Shown here in pieces: positions 12,998-19,947 of a stretch of DNA of 39,278 nt (positions are counted from its first letter, which is position 1; each line of letters starts with the position of its first letter). The DNA is from CAIKZD01 sp041675165 (GTDB taxonomy: Bacteria; Patescibacteriota; Minisyncoccia; Moranbacterales; UBA2206), in contig JBAYUI010000009.1 of the NCBI GenBank assembly GCA_041675165.1, positions 1 to 39,278 of the forward strand, read 5' to 3'. Below the pieces are notes generated by a model. The model saw nothing but the letters and a program-made list of their open reading frames with translations, had not been told where the DNA came from and ran no database searches. Both the position numbers and the translations under genes were made by a program.

Positions 12998-13957
12998 ATG
13001 AAAGACCCGATCAAATTGAAAACCGTATTTATGGGAACGTCGCAATTCGCGGCCAAGATTTTGGAATCGCTTCTGGAAAACCATTATAACATAGTTTCTG
13101 TCTATACCCGTGCCGATAAGAAAAGCGGCCGCAATCAAGAAGCCGGAAAATCAGCGGTCAAATTGATAGCTGAGAAAAATAATCTGAAAATTATCGAACC
13201 GGAAAAATTCGATGACGGCGCGATTGCGGAACTGGGCGCGCAAGAGCCGGATATTCTCATTATTGCCGCATATGGACGGATCTTGCCCAAAAAAATATTG
13301 GATATTCCCGGATTCGGAGCTTTGAATGTCCATCCCTCGCTACTGCCAAAATATCGCGGACCCTCTCCTCTTCAGAACGCTCTCTTGGAGGGCGATGAAG
13401 TGACCGGCACAACCATTATGCTTATGAACGAAGGGGTCGATACGGGAGACATCCTGATGCAGGAAAAAATATTCATCGATTCGGAAGAGACTTACGCGGA
13501 ATTATCGGAAAATGTTGCGGCCATATCCGCTGAACTTCTCCTGAGAGTCCTCCCTTTGTGGGTGGAAAGGAAAATTTCTCCGCTGGCGCAAGATGATTCA
13601 CGAGCCACTTATTGCCAATTGATCGAACGTTCGGACGGACAAATAATCTGGATGGATAGCGCCAATTCCATTTATAACCGCGCGCGCGCTTTTTTTTCTT
13701 GGCCGGGAATTTTCACCTATTGGGAAAAGGATGATTGCAACCTAAGGCTCAAATTGCATAAAATATCATTAACTCAGAACTTGCCAGAAACCAAGCATCA
13801 GGTCGGAGAAGTTTTCAAAGTGGATGAAAAAGTGGCCGTACAAACCGGTGAAGGCCTGATCTTTTTGGAGGAAGTCCAGTTGGAAGGCAAGAATAAGACC
13901 ACGATAGAAGATTTTATCAATGGTTATCCCAGCTTTATCGGAAGCTTTTTAAAATAA
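12998..13957 (+). CDS. fmt: Methionyl-tRNA formyltransferase
   Basis: Transfers a formyl group from 10-formyl-THF to Met-tRNA(fMet). The ATG at 12998 gives MKDPIKLKTVFMGTSQFAAK; the longer in-frame reading overlaps def and is unlikely. Seen: the nucleotide-fold start VFMGTSQFAAKILESL, the catalytic segment LNVHPSLLPKYRGPSPL (Asn and His of the usual N-x-H...SLLP motif), GTTIMLMNEGVDTGDIL with the catalytic Asp, and a C-terminal domain from about 205 to 319. Length 319 aa is normal. It lies directly after def. Confidence 0.95.
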   Translation: MKDPIKLKTVFMGTSQFAAKILESLLENHYNIVSVYTRADKKSGRNQEAGKSAVKLIAEKNNLKIIEPEKFDDGAIAELGAQEPDILIIAAYGRILPKKILDIPGFGALNVHPSLLPKYRGPSPLQNALLEGDEVTGTTIMLMNEGVDTGDILMQEKIFIDSEETYAELSENVAAISAELLLRVLPLWVERKISPLAQDDSRATYCQLIERSDGQIIWMDSANSIYNRARAFFSWPGIFTYWEKDDCNLRLKLHKISLTQNLPETKHQVGEVFKVDEKVAVQTGEGLIFLEEVQLEGKNKTTIEDFINGYPSFIGSFLK

Positions 13958-13968
13958 AACATCCCAAA

Positions 13969-14790
13969 ATGATTCCAATTCATAAGAAGACTGACTTGCA
14001 AATCGTTTTTATAGGCTTTTCTCTCGTCCTCTTGGTCGGCGCGGGGTTTTTTATGAAAAACTATTTCCAAAACAGCCGCTCGCAGAATGATGCCAGTCGA
14101 TCAAACGCAATCCAGACGGATAAGTTTTCTAGTATAAGCGTTTCTGATCTTGCAAAAAAAATTAGTGCGAATGAAAAGTTGTTCGTTTTTGATCTGCGCG
14201 ACGCCGATAGTTTTTCTTTCGAGCATATCCTTGATTCCAGAAATTTATCCATTGAAGATCTGCAGAAAATTGTACCCGATCTCGACAAAGGCCGAACCTA
14301 TTTTTTCGTGGATGACTTAGGTCTGACACCTGACGAGATCCAAGTGATGCAATTTTTCAAGGATAATGGTTTCACTGACATAGCCTATTTGGAAGGCGGA
14401 CTCACCCGATGGAAAAACGAATATGAAAGAACTATCAGTGCCGGCGACCCTTATTCTTTGGTCGATCAATCCAAAGTATCATACATAAGAAGCGATGATC
14501 TCAAAAAAGAGATTTCCGATAAAAAATCTCCTTACATCATAGACGTAAGGAGCGCGATGGCTTTTTCCCAAGACCACGTTGTGGGGGCGATAAACATACC
14601 CTTGGAGAAGCTAGAGAATCGGCGTCACGAAATCCCTTCCGGCAAAAAGATCGTCCTCTGCGATGATAATGGAGTCGGAGCTTTTCAAGGCGCTGTCAGG
14701 CTTTTTGACGCGGGAATCTTGAATATCTATGCTCTTTCTGACGGTCTCAATACTTGGAAGCAGAAAGGCTTCGAGCTGGCAGTCGATTAG
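13969..14790 (+). CDS. Membrane-anchored protein with two rhodanese domains
   Basis: A 273-aa protein with an N-terminal anchor helix (about 10-29, QIVFIGFSLVLLVGAGFFM) and two rhodanese-like domains outside the membrane (about 55-155 and 170-270). Each has the VFDLRDADSF or IIDVRSAMAF strand and the LSDGLNTWKQKGF-type closing motif. Only the second keeps a candidate catalytic cysteine, C231 in VLCDDNGVGAF; the first has FFVDDLG at that place and is probably structural. The CDDNGVG loop is longer than the C-x5-R loop of thiosulfate sulfurtransferases, so sulfane-sulfur or redox handling is likely but the substrate is open. It starts 11 nt after fmt and its last 4 bp overlap the convergent gene. 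Confidence 0.85.
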   Translation: MIPIHKKTDLQIVFIGFSLVLLVGAGFFMKNYFQNSRSQNDASRSNAIQTDKFSSISVSDLAKKISANEKLFVFDLRDADSFSFEHILDSRNLSIEDLQKIVPDLDKGRTYFFVDDLGLTPDEIQVMQFFKDNGFTDIAYLEGGLTRWKNEYERTISAGDPYSLVDQSKVSYIRSDDLKKEISDKKSPYIIDVRSAMAFSQDHVVGAINIPLEKLENRRHEIPSGKKIVLCDDNGVGAFQGAVRLFDAGILNIYALSDGLNTWKQKGFELAVD

Positions 14791-15479
14791 GCTTCGCCAT
14801 GGCTGCTATGCGCGAAGGAATACAGGAACAGGGCTTGTGAAGCAAAGACTTTCAGGATCTCCATATTTTTCGGATTGCTTTCTTCTTCAGTATTGTAATT
14901 ATGGATGACCAGATAACTTTTTATCCCTTTAACCTCCTGGTTGGAAGAAACGACTAGAAAATCGCGTTGTTTTTTGATATGCACATTTTCTTTCATTGAA
15001 ACCAGAACGGCATTTTTAACCGATTCTCTTCCTTCCGGCACAAATTCTCGACTGGTCCTGAGCGTCTTGGTGTTTACGAATTTGAGCGAAGTGAAATCAG
15101 CTTTGAGCAAAGAATTGGCCGCGTTGACGATGGAAGCATAGGTTTCATTTTCATGGGTCTTGCTCAAGACTGTCCGGTCTGAAAGTCCCAAGGCGATCCC
15201 CATCAAGATGTCCATCTTTCTATTCACTTCCCCGATGTAGCTGTACGATTCCACCAGATCCTTCACTGTCTGTTCTATCCTTTTTTCATCCTTCTCCTTC
15301 TCTTTCTTGTGGAAAAGTATCTGTTGTTCATTTTTCAAGATGATGATGAAAGTTATCGCTCCCATAAGGAAGATAGCGATCTCTTCGGCGCGGGTTTCCG
15401 ACAAGAAAAAGATGTTGTTCCTGACGAGGTCAGGGATCAGGACGGTTATCGTGAAGATGATTAAAAAAATCCAGTACAT
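14787..15479 (-). CDS. Two-TM membrane protein with coiled coil and GAF-like C-terminal domain
   Basis: A 230-aa protein: a first helix near 2-16 (YWIFLIIFTITVLIP), a second near 34-49 (EIAIFLMGAITFIIIL), a charged coiled coil (52-85, KKEKEKDEKRIEQ) and a soluble region (about 88-225) with alternating strands and helices that resembles a small GAF/PAS-like sensor domain. There is no kinase, cyclase or DNA-binding part, so if it senses a ligand it must signal through a partner. The helical hairpin plus cytoplasmic sensor arrangement is inferred, not a recognised family. It is the last gene of the yidD-obg-DUF5652 run and overlaps the convergent rhodanese gene by 4 bp. Confidence 0.65.
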   Translation of the reverse strand: MYWIFLIIFTITVLIPDLVRNNIFFLSETRAEEIAIFLMGAITFIIILKNEQQILFHKKEKEKDEKRIEQTVKDLVESYSYIGEVNRKMDILMGIALGLSDRTVLSKTHENETYASIVNAANSLLKADFTSLKFVNTKTLRTSREFVPEGRESVKNAVLVSMKENVHIKKQRDFLVVSSNQEVKGIKSYLVIHNYNTEEESNPKNMEILKVFASQALFLYSFAHSSHGEA

Positions 15480-15497
15480 AGCTTTGGACCCATAGGA

Positions 15498-15728
15498 TCA
15501 GACGATCCTTCTGAGTCTGGTCAGTGGTTGATTTTCTTCCGACATTTTTTTTGAAAAGATGAATATATAAAGAATTTCCAAGATAGCCAAGGTATTGACG
15601 AGAAGGATCAAGATGAACCAAACCCTGTGTCTGTTCTGCGCGGCCTTCCAAAGCGCTACGCCCTTCCACGGGATGGTCCAGAGCAAAGCAAGAGCAATTA
15701 TGATAATTTCAATTTTTTCATTTGGCAT
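15498..15728 (-). CDS. DUF5652-family small membrane protein
   Basis: A 76-aa protein with two transmembrane helices (about 6-27 and 36-58). The pattern WKGVALWKAAQNRHRVWFI followed by LILLVNTLAILEILYIFIF is the DUF5652 signature I know from candidate-phyla genomes. The function of the family is unknown. It lies 55 nt after obg and 18 nt before the sensor-like gene, within one minus-strand run. No SD. Confidence 0.8.
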   Translation of the reverse strand: MPNEKIEIIIIALALLWTIPWKGVALWKAAQNRHRVWFILILLVNTLAILEILYIFIFSKKMSEENQPLTRLRRIV

Positions 15729-15783
15729 ACCGGGGAGATTTTTTCGGTTAATATTTCCAATAATAGCACGGCGTCACAAGTTA

Positions 15784-16734
15784 CTACAATAATGCGAGGA
15801 TTTTTTTTCTAAGCGCCTCCAATTCTTCCAGATTATGGATGGACACGCTGACAATTTCGCTTTTGGTTTTCAGCTCTCTTCGCCTTTTCTTCAGCTCTTT
15901 TTCCGTGACCAGATCATTCTTGGTCAAGATGACCAACTCTTTTTTCTTCACGAGATCCGGATCATAGCTAGCCAATTCCTGGCGGATGATCTTATAGTCG
16001 CGATCCAAATCCTCAGATTCCAAAGAAATGCAATGCAATAGGGCTTTGGTCCTCTGAATGTGGCGTAAGAATTTTATCCCCAATCCTCTCCCGGCGGAAG
16101 CACCCTCGATCAATCCCGGGATATCCGCCAGAATGATGTCATCCATCACGCCTAAATTGGGCTCCAAGGTCGTGAAATGGTAGGCAGCCACTTTGGCATT
16201 AGCAGCGGTAAGTTCATTGAGAAGAGATGATTTTCCAGCGCTTGGCAGACCGATAAGGCCCACGTCCGCGATCAATCGCAGTTCGATGGACAAGTCAAAC
16301 CCTTCGCCCGGCTTGCCAAGCTCGAATTTTGTCGGGCTTGTTGACGAGCCGCTCCGGAAGAAAAAATTTCCTCGTCCGCCGATGCCGCCTTTAGCCGCCA
16401 AGATCTTTTGCCCGACCGAAGTGATTTCCTGTGTCCGGCCATTCGCCACATTGACCAATAGCGTCCCGACCGGAACAGTCAGCACCAGATCTTTGCCATT
16501 CGGTCCGTCCGAGCGATTTCCACGGCCATCCTTGCCGTCTGGCGCATAATGCTCTTTCATGTGTCGATATTTGTTCAGTGCAAAAATATCCGAAACGCCT
16601 TCGAAGTAGATGCTGCCGCCGTTTCCGCCACGACCGCCGGTCGGACCAAGACTCATCATCACTTTGTCGAAAGCTACGATGCCATCCCCCCCTTTTCCGG
16701 CCTGGATCTTAATTTTTGCTTCATCTGTTAACAT
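15784..16734 (-). CDS. obg: Obg-family GTPase (ObgE/CgtA)
   Basis: A GTPase that acts in 50S ribosome maturation and stress control. The glycine-rich Obg fold spans about 1-158 (AGKGGDGIVAF, GPTGGRGGNGG). The G domain follows: P-loop GLPSAGKS (162-169), G3 DIPGLIEGAS (204-213) and G4 TKND (271-274, for the usual NKxD). It is 316 aa and stops after the G domain, so the variable C-terminal OCT domain is absent. It is transcribed after yidD across an AT-rich spacer of 87 nt. No SD. Confidence 0.95.
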   Translation of the reverse strand: MLTDEAKIKIQAGKGGDGIVAFDKVMMSLGPTGGRGGNGGSIYFEGVSDIFALNKYRHMKEHYAPDGKDGRGNRSDGPNGKDLVLTVPVGTLLVNVANGRTQEITSVGQKILAAKGGIGGRGNFFFRSGSSTSPTKFELGKPGEGFDLSIELRLIADVGLIGLPSAGKSSLLNELTAANAKVAAYHFTTLEPNLGVMDDIILADIPGLIEGASAGRGLGIKFLRHIQRTKALLHCISLESEDLDRDYKIIRQELASYDPDLVKKKELVILTKNDLVTEKELKKRRRELKTKSEIVSVSIHNLEELEALRKKILALL

Positions 16735-16737
16735 AAT

Positions 16738-16821
16738 TTGTAAATTTCAAAATCTAAATATCAAATGTCAAATCAAATCCAAAATCTTAATAACAAATAA
16801 TCTGAAATTTAGCAGTTAGCC
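16738..16821. repeat. AT-rich low-complexity spacer between yidD and obg
   Basis: Made of degenerate units such as TTGTAAATTTCAAAATC and AAATCAAATCC. The related sequence continues into the last codons of yidD, giving its odd tail KAQITNDK. Confidence 0.5.
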
Positions 16822-17091
16822 TCATTTATCATTTGTAATTTGGGCTTTTGAATTTCCCTCAGGGATTGGATCATATCCTCCATCGTTCCAGGGGTGACAA
16901 CGCGCTACTCTTTTCAAACCCAACCAGCTGCCACGCAGAACCCCAAACTTTTCCACGGCTTCATAGGTATATTGGCTGCAGCTGGGATGAAAACGGCAAA
17001 AACGTTCGGAGGTGACATAAGACAGCCAGCTATGATCAAGAGAAAGGGTTTTTTGATATATTCTTATCAAAAGCAATGCGATTCTTTTCAT
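16822..17091 (-). CDS. yidD: YidD, membrane protein insertion efficiency factor
   Basis: An 89-aa protein with the YidD signature: CRFHPSCSQYTYEAVEKFG (C32, C38), GSWLGLKRVARCHPW (C65) and GGYDPIPE, after an amphipathic N-terminus (MKRIALLLIRIYQKTLS). YidD lies at the membrane and assists YidC-dependent insertion. Neither yidC nor rnpA/rpmH is next to it here. The last nine residues come from spacer-like sequence. The ATG at 17091 lies only 6 nt beyond the -10 box, so the mRNA is probably leaderless. It diverges from the CorA-like gene through a shared promoter region. Confidence 0.93.
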   Translation of the reverse strand: MKRIALLLIRIYQKTLSLDHSWLSYVTSERFCRFHPSCSQYTYEAVEKFGVLRGSWLGLKRVARCHPWNDGGYDPIPEGNSKAQITNDK

Positions 17092-17097
17092 CTCTGC

Positions 17098-17126
17098 ATT
17101 CTAGCGAAAAAAAGACAGTTTGTCAA
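17098..17126 (-). promoter_or_regulatory. Promoter of yidD-obg (leaderless start)
   Basis: Minus-strand TTGACA (17121-17126), 17-bp spacer, TAGAAT (17098-17103), then 6 nt to the yidD ATG. Its -35 overlaps the plus-strand -35 at 17120-17125. Confidence 0.7.
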
Positions 17127-17147
17127 TTACGCTTTTGCTGGTATAAT
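17120..17147 (+). promoter_or_regulatory. Promoter of the CorA-like gene
   Basis: TTGTCA (17120-17125), 16-bp spacer, TATAAT (17142-17147) with TG one base upstream (extended -10). The ATG is at 17173, so the leader is about 19 nt. Confidence 0.7.
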
Positions 17148-17172
17148 AAAATCATCAACTAACAAAAATTCT

Positions 17173-18081
17173 ATGCACACTGTCAAATATAAAAATCTAA
17201 CGTGGCATTATTTCAAAGAACCGAATGCCGATGACGTCCTAAAGATCCAGAAAAAATACAAGATCCATCCGCTCATCATTGAAGAATTTTCCACCCCGAC
17301 TTTGCGTCCTAAGGCGACCCAATATGACAATTGCCTTTTCATGTCTATCCACATTCCCCTCTATGACACCGAGATCAAAACCACGTACGCCGCGGAAATC
17401 GATATCGTCATCTGTGAAAACACCCTTATCACTTCTCACGACAAAGATATCTTTCAGTTGGATGATTTTTTCGACGGGCTAAAATCGGATGAAAAGAAGC
17501 GGGAGTTGTACATGAATGGCTCTCCCGGCGCGCTTCTGCGTTACATCATAGAGATGCTTTTGGAAACTTGTTTCCCGAAATTGGATCATATTTCCAAAAA
17601 ACTCGATTATATCGAAACGGAAATTTTTGCCGGGCATGAAAAAGAGATGGTCTTCGAAATTTCTTTGGTCAAGCGTGATATCTTGAATTTCCGCCGCACG
17701 ATGAAACCGCAACGCTCTGTTTTGGAATCCTTGGCTCAAAAAGATTTCAATCTGATCGAATCCGGACTCAAGACCTATTTCCAAGATCTTATCGGCACCA
17801 ATATCCGCATCTGGAACAATTTGGAATCCGCCAAGGAAACGATCGAGTCGCTGGAAGAGACCAATAACTCTCTTCTTTCCAATAAGCTGGATATGACCAT
17901 GAAGGTGCTCACGATTTTCTCAGCGGTGATGCTACCGATGACAGTGTACTCGAATATCTTGGCTATGAGCGCCCAGATCCCATTCGGCAACAATCCCAAT
18001 GCTTTTTGGATCCATCTGGCCATTATGTTTTTCCTCTCCAGTGTCACAATTTCTGTCTTTAAGATGCGCAAATGGTTGTAA
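17173..18081 (+). CDS. CorA-like divalent-cation transporter with altered GMN motif
   Basis: A 302-aa protein with the CorA layout: a cytoplasmic alpha/beta domain (1-150), a long helix region (HISKKLDYIETEIF to NNSLLSNKLDMTMKVLTIFS) and two C-terminal helices (about 240-262 and 278-296) ending in basic KMRKWL. The CorA selectivity motif GMN after the first helix is AMS here (MLPMTVYSNILAMSAQIPF), and the usual MPE loop is replaced by IPFGNNPN. CorA works as a pentamer for Mg2+/Co2+/Ni2+; loss of GMN suggests different selectivity, or efflux as in some ZntB-type relatives. The start at 17173 follows its promoter; longer in-frame readings overlap yidD on the other strand. No SD. Confidence 0.85.
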   Translation: MHTVKYKNLTWHYFKEPNADDVLKIQKKYKIHPLIIEEFSTPTLRPKATQYDNCLFMSIHIPLYDTEIKTTYAAEIDIVICENTLITSHDKDIFQLDDFFDGLKSDEKKRELYMNGSPGALLRYIIEMLLETCFPKLDHISKKLDYIETEIFAGHEKEMVFEISLVKRDILNFRRTMKPQRSVLESLAQKDFNLIESGLKTYFQDLIGTNIRIWNNLESAKETIESLEETNNSLLSNKLDMTMKVLTIFSAVMLPMTVYSNILAMSAQIPFGNNPNAFWIHLAIMFFLSSVTISVFKMRKWL

Positions 18082-18100
18082 CCGGATTCCTATCATTATT

Positions 18101-19594
18101 ATGTTAAAGTTATATAACACCCTCGCTAAAACCAAAGAAGAATTCAAGCCGGTCGTTCTTGGCAAGGTCGGCCTATATTCTTGCGGACCGACCGTCTATA
18201 ATTACATCCATATCGGCAATATCCGGGCGTATCTCAACGCGGATATCCTGAGGCGTTATCTGATCTATTGCGGCTATGAAGTGCGCCATATCAAAAATAT
18301 CACCGATGTCGGACATTTGACCGAGGACGATATCGCTCAAGGCGACAGCGGTGAAGACAAAATTTCCAAAAAAGCCGGAGCGGAAAACAAGACTCCCGAA
18401 GAAATCGCCCGCTTCTATGAAGATGCTTTCAAAAAAGACGAGGAGTTGATGGATATCTTGCCGGCTAACTATTTTCCGCGTGCTACGGCTCATGTGCCGG
18501 CTATGATAAAGATGATTGAGGGCTTGATCAAAAAGGGTTTTGCTTACGAAAAAAACGGCAATGTTTTTTTCGATGTCACGAAATTCAATGATTATGGCAA
18601 ACTCTCCGGCAATACTCTGGCCAATTTGAAAGTCGGTGCCCGTTTGGAAGAACATCCGGACAAGAAAAACCCGTGGGATTTCGCGTTGTGGCTCGCCGCT
18701 CCGAAAGAACATCTGATGAAGTGGGTCAGCCCCTGGGGCGAAGGCTATCCCGGTTGGCACATCGAGTGCAGCGCCATGAGTATGGAATATCTGGGTGACA
18801 CAGTCGACATTCACACCGGCGGAGAAGACAATATCTTTCCGCATCATGAAGCGGAAATCGCCCAAAGCGAATGCTTTAGCGGAAAAAAGTTTGTCAATTT
18901 TTGGCTGCACAACCGGCACCTCTTGGTCAACGGCGAAAAAATGTCCAAATCCAAAGGTAATTTCTATATCCTGAAGGATATTTTGGACAAAAATTATTCG
19001 CCGATGGAGCTGCGCCTAGCCCTGCTCTCTTCCCATTACAGAAGCCAGATGAATTTCACCTGGGAAGTGATGGAGCAGGCCAAGAGCAATTTGCAAAAAA
19101 TTTCCGCTTGGGTGAATAATTTGAAAAATATTGAAAGTAGAGACGCGATTAATCGCGTCTCTACGGGAGATGGAATTGATTTTGTGCATATCTATGAGAA
19201 ACGTTTTGAAGAAGCCATAGATGACGACCTGAACATTCCTCTCGCCCTTTCAGTCGTATACGAACTCATCACCGAGACCAATAAATTTTTAGCCGAAGAC
19301 AAACTAAGTATCGCTACGGCGGAAAATATTTTGAAGTTTTGGGAAAAAATCAATAAAGTTCTAGGATTGAAAGTTAAGATATTTGTTACTACCACATTTA
19401 CATTAAAAAGAAATATTGGTGATGTTGCGATTAGTAATTTTCCGGAAGAGATTATTAGACTAGCTGAAAAGCGAAAAGTTGCCAGAGATAACAAAGATTT
19501 TCAGAAATCCGATGAATTGCGTAAAGAAATTGAAAAAGCCGGCTACATTATTGAGGATCTAAAAGATAATAATTATAAATTAACCAAAAAATAA
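18101..19594 (+). CDS. cysS: Cysteine--tRNA ligase
   Basis: Class I synthetase of 497 aa. The ATG at 18101 gives MLKLYNTLAKTKEEF; SCGPTVYNYIHIGNIRAYLN carries zinc ligand C28 and HIGN (37-40). Further zinc and substrate residues lie in WHIECSAMS and HTGGEDNIFPHHEAEIAQSE, and the KMSKS motif is EKMSKSKGN. The DALR anticodon-binding domain and C-terminal helices follow. Residues about 346-355 (ESRDAINRVST) are encoded by a 28-bp perfect palindrome, a repeat captured in frame at the start of the anticodon-binding part. The gene begins 20 nt after the CorA-like gene. No SD. Confidence 0.95.
   Translation: MLKLYNTLAKTKEEFKPVVLGKVGLYSCGPTVYNYIHIGNIRAYLNADILRRYLIYCGYEVRHIKNITDVGHLTEDDIAQGDSGEDKISKKAGAENKTPEEIARFYEDAFKKDEELMDILPANYFPRATAHVPAMIKMIEGLIKKGFAYEKNGNVFFDVTKFNDYGKLSGNTLANLKVGARLEEHPDKKNPWDFALWLAAPKEHLMKWVSPWGEGYPGWHIECSAMSMEYLGDTVDIHTGGEDNIFPHHEAEIAQSECFSGKKFVNFWLHNRHLLVNGEKMSKSKGNFYILKDILDKNYSPMELRLALLSSHYRSQMNFTWEVMEQAKSNLQKISAWVNNLKNIESRDAINRVSTGDGIDFVHIYEKRFEEAIDDDLNIPLALSVVYELITETNKFLAEDKLSIATAENILKFWEKINKVLGLKVKIFVTTTFTLKRNIGDVAISNFPEEIIRLAEKRKVARDNKDFQKSDELRKEIEKAGYIIEDLKDNNYKLTKK
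19137..19164. repeat. 28-bp perfect palindrome captured in frame in cysS
   Basis: The two 14-bp arms (GTAGAGACGCGATT and its complement) meet without a loop. I recall near-identical GTAGAGACGCGAT palindromes as dispersed repeats in unrelated bacteria such as cyanobacteria; that is memory, not a search. Confidence 0.75.
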
Positions 19595-19595
19595 T

Positions 19596-19763
19596 ATGGG
19601 ACATTGTGAATGTGGTCATTGCGGATGTGATGACGAAAAAGAAGAAGGGCATGATTGTGATTGCAAGTCGACTGAGGAAAAACTTGCTTCACTCAAAAAA
19701 GCCATCACAGACCTAGGCTATGATATTGAAGAGACTGAAGAAGGCATCAAAATAAAAGGCTAA
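19596..19763 (+). CDS. 55-aa Cys/His-rich putative metal-binding protein
   Basis: The ATG at 19596 is 1 nt past the cysS stop, so it is probably read by coupled translation. The N-terminal 23 residues are packed with ligands: H3, C4, C6, H8, C9, C11, then H19, C21, C23 (MGHCECGHCGC and HDCDC). The rest (STEEKLASLKKAITDLGYDI) resembles one helix-turn unit of a heavy-metal-associated domain and is acidic. Metal or Fe-S/zinc storage, or delivery to a partner, is a reasonable guess. Coding is supported by its frame, position and composition, which differs from the repeat that follows. No known family is claimed. Confidence 0.7.
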   Translation: MGHCECGHCGCDDEKEEGHDCDCKSTEEKLASLKKAITDLGYDIEETEEGIKIKG

Positions 19764-19772
19764 AATAGTGTC

Positions 19773-19928
19773 CGTCATCCTGAGCGAAGTCCGTACTCGG
19801 ACGCAGTCGAAGGATCTGCCTTGTGTCACCAGTGACTTTGTGAATATAATATTACTAGCAATAATGGAACGCAGATCCTTCGACTGCGTTCTTCGCCTTA
19901 ACGGTGAATCACTCCGCTCAGGATGACG
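19773..19928. repeat. Dispersed repeat, CATCCTGAG / GGATCT type (copy 2)
   Basis: Nested inverted repeats: CGTCATCCTGAGCG (19773-19786) with 19915-19928, and an 18-bp perfect pair 19802-19819 with 19871-19888. The related copy between iscR and iscS is at 1616-1750. It fills the gap before dus and leaves about 20 nt before that ATG. Confidence 0.8.
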
Positions 19929-19947
19929 ATGTCGAGAGTTTTTTTAT

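Noticed and set aside
16894..17172. N-terminal extension of the CorA-like protein
   Set aside because: The in-frame codons run over yidD on the other strand and past its own promoter; the family N-terminus begins at 17173.
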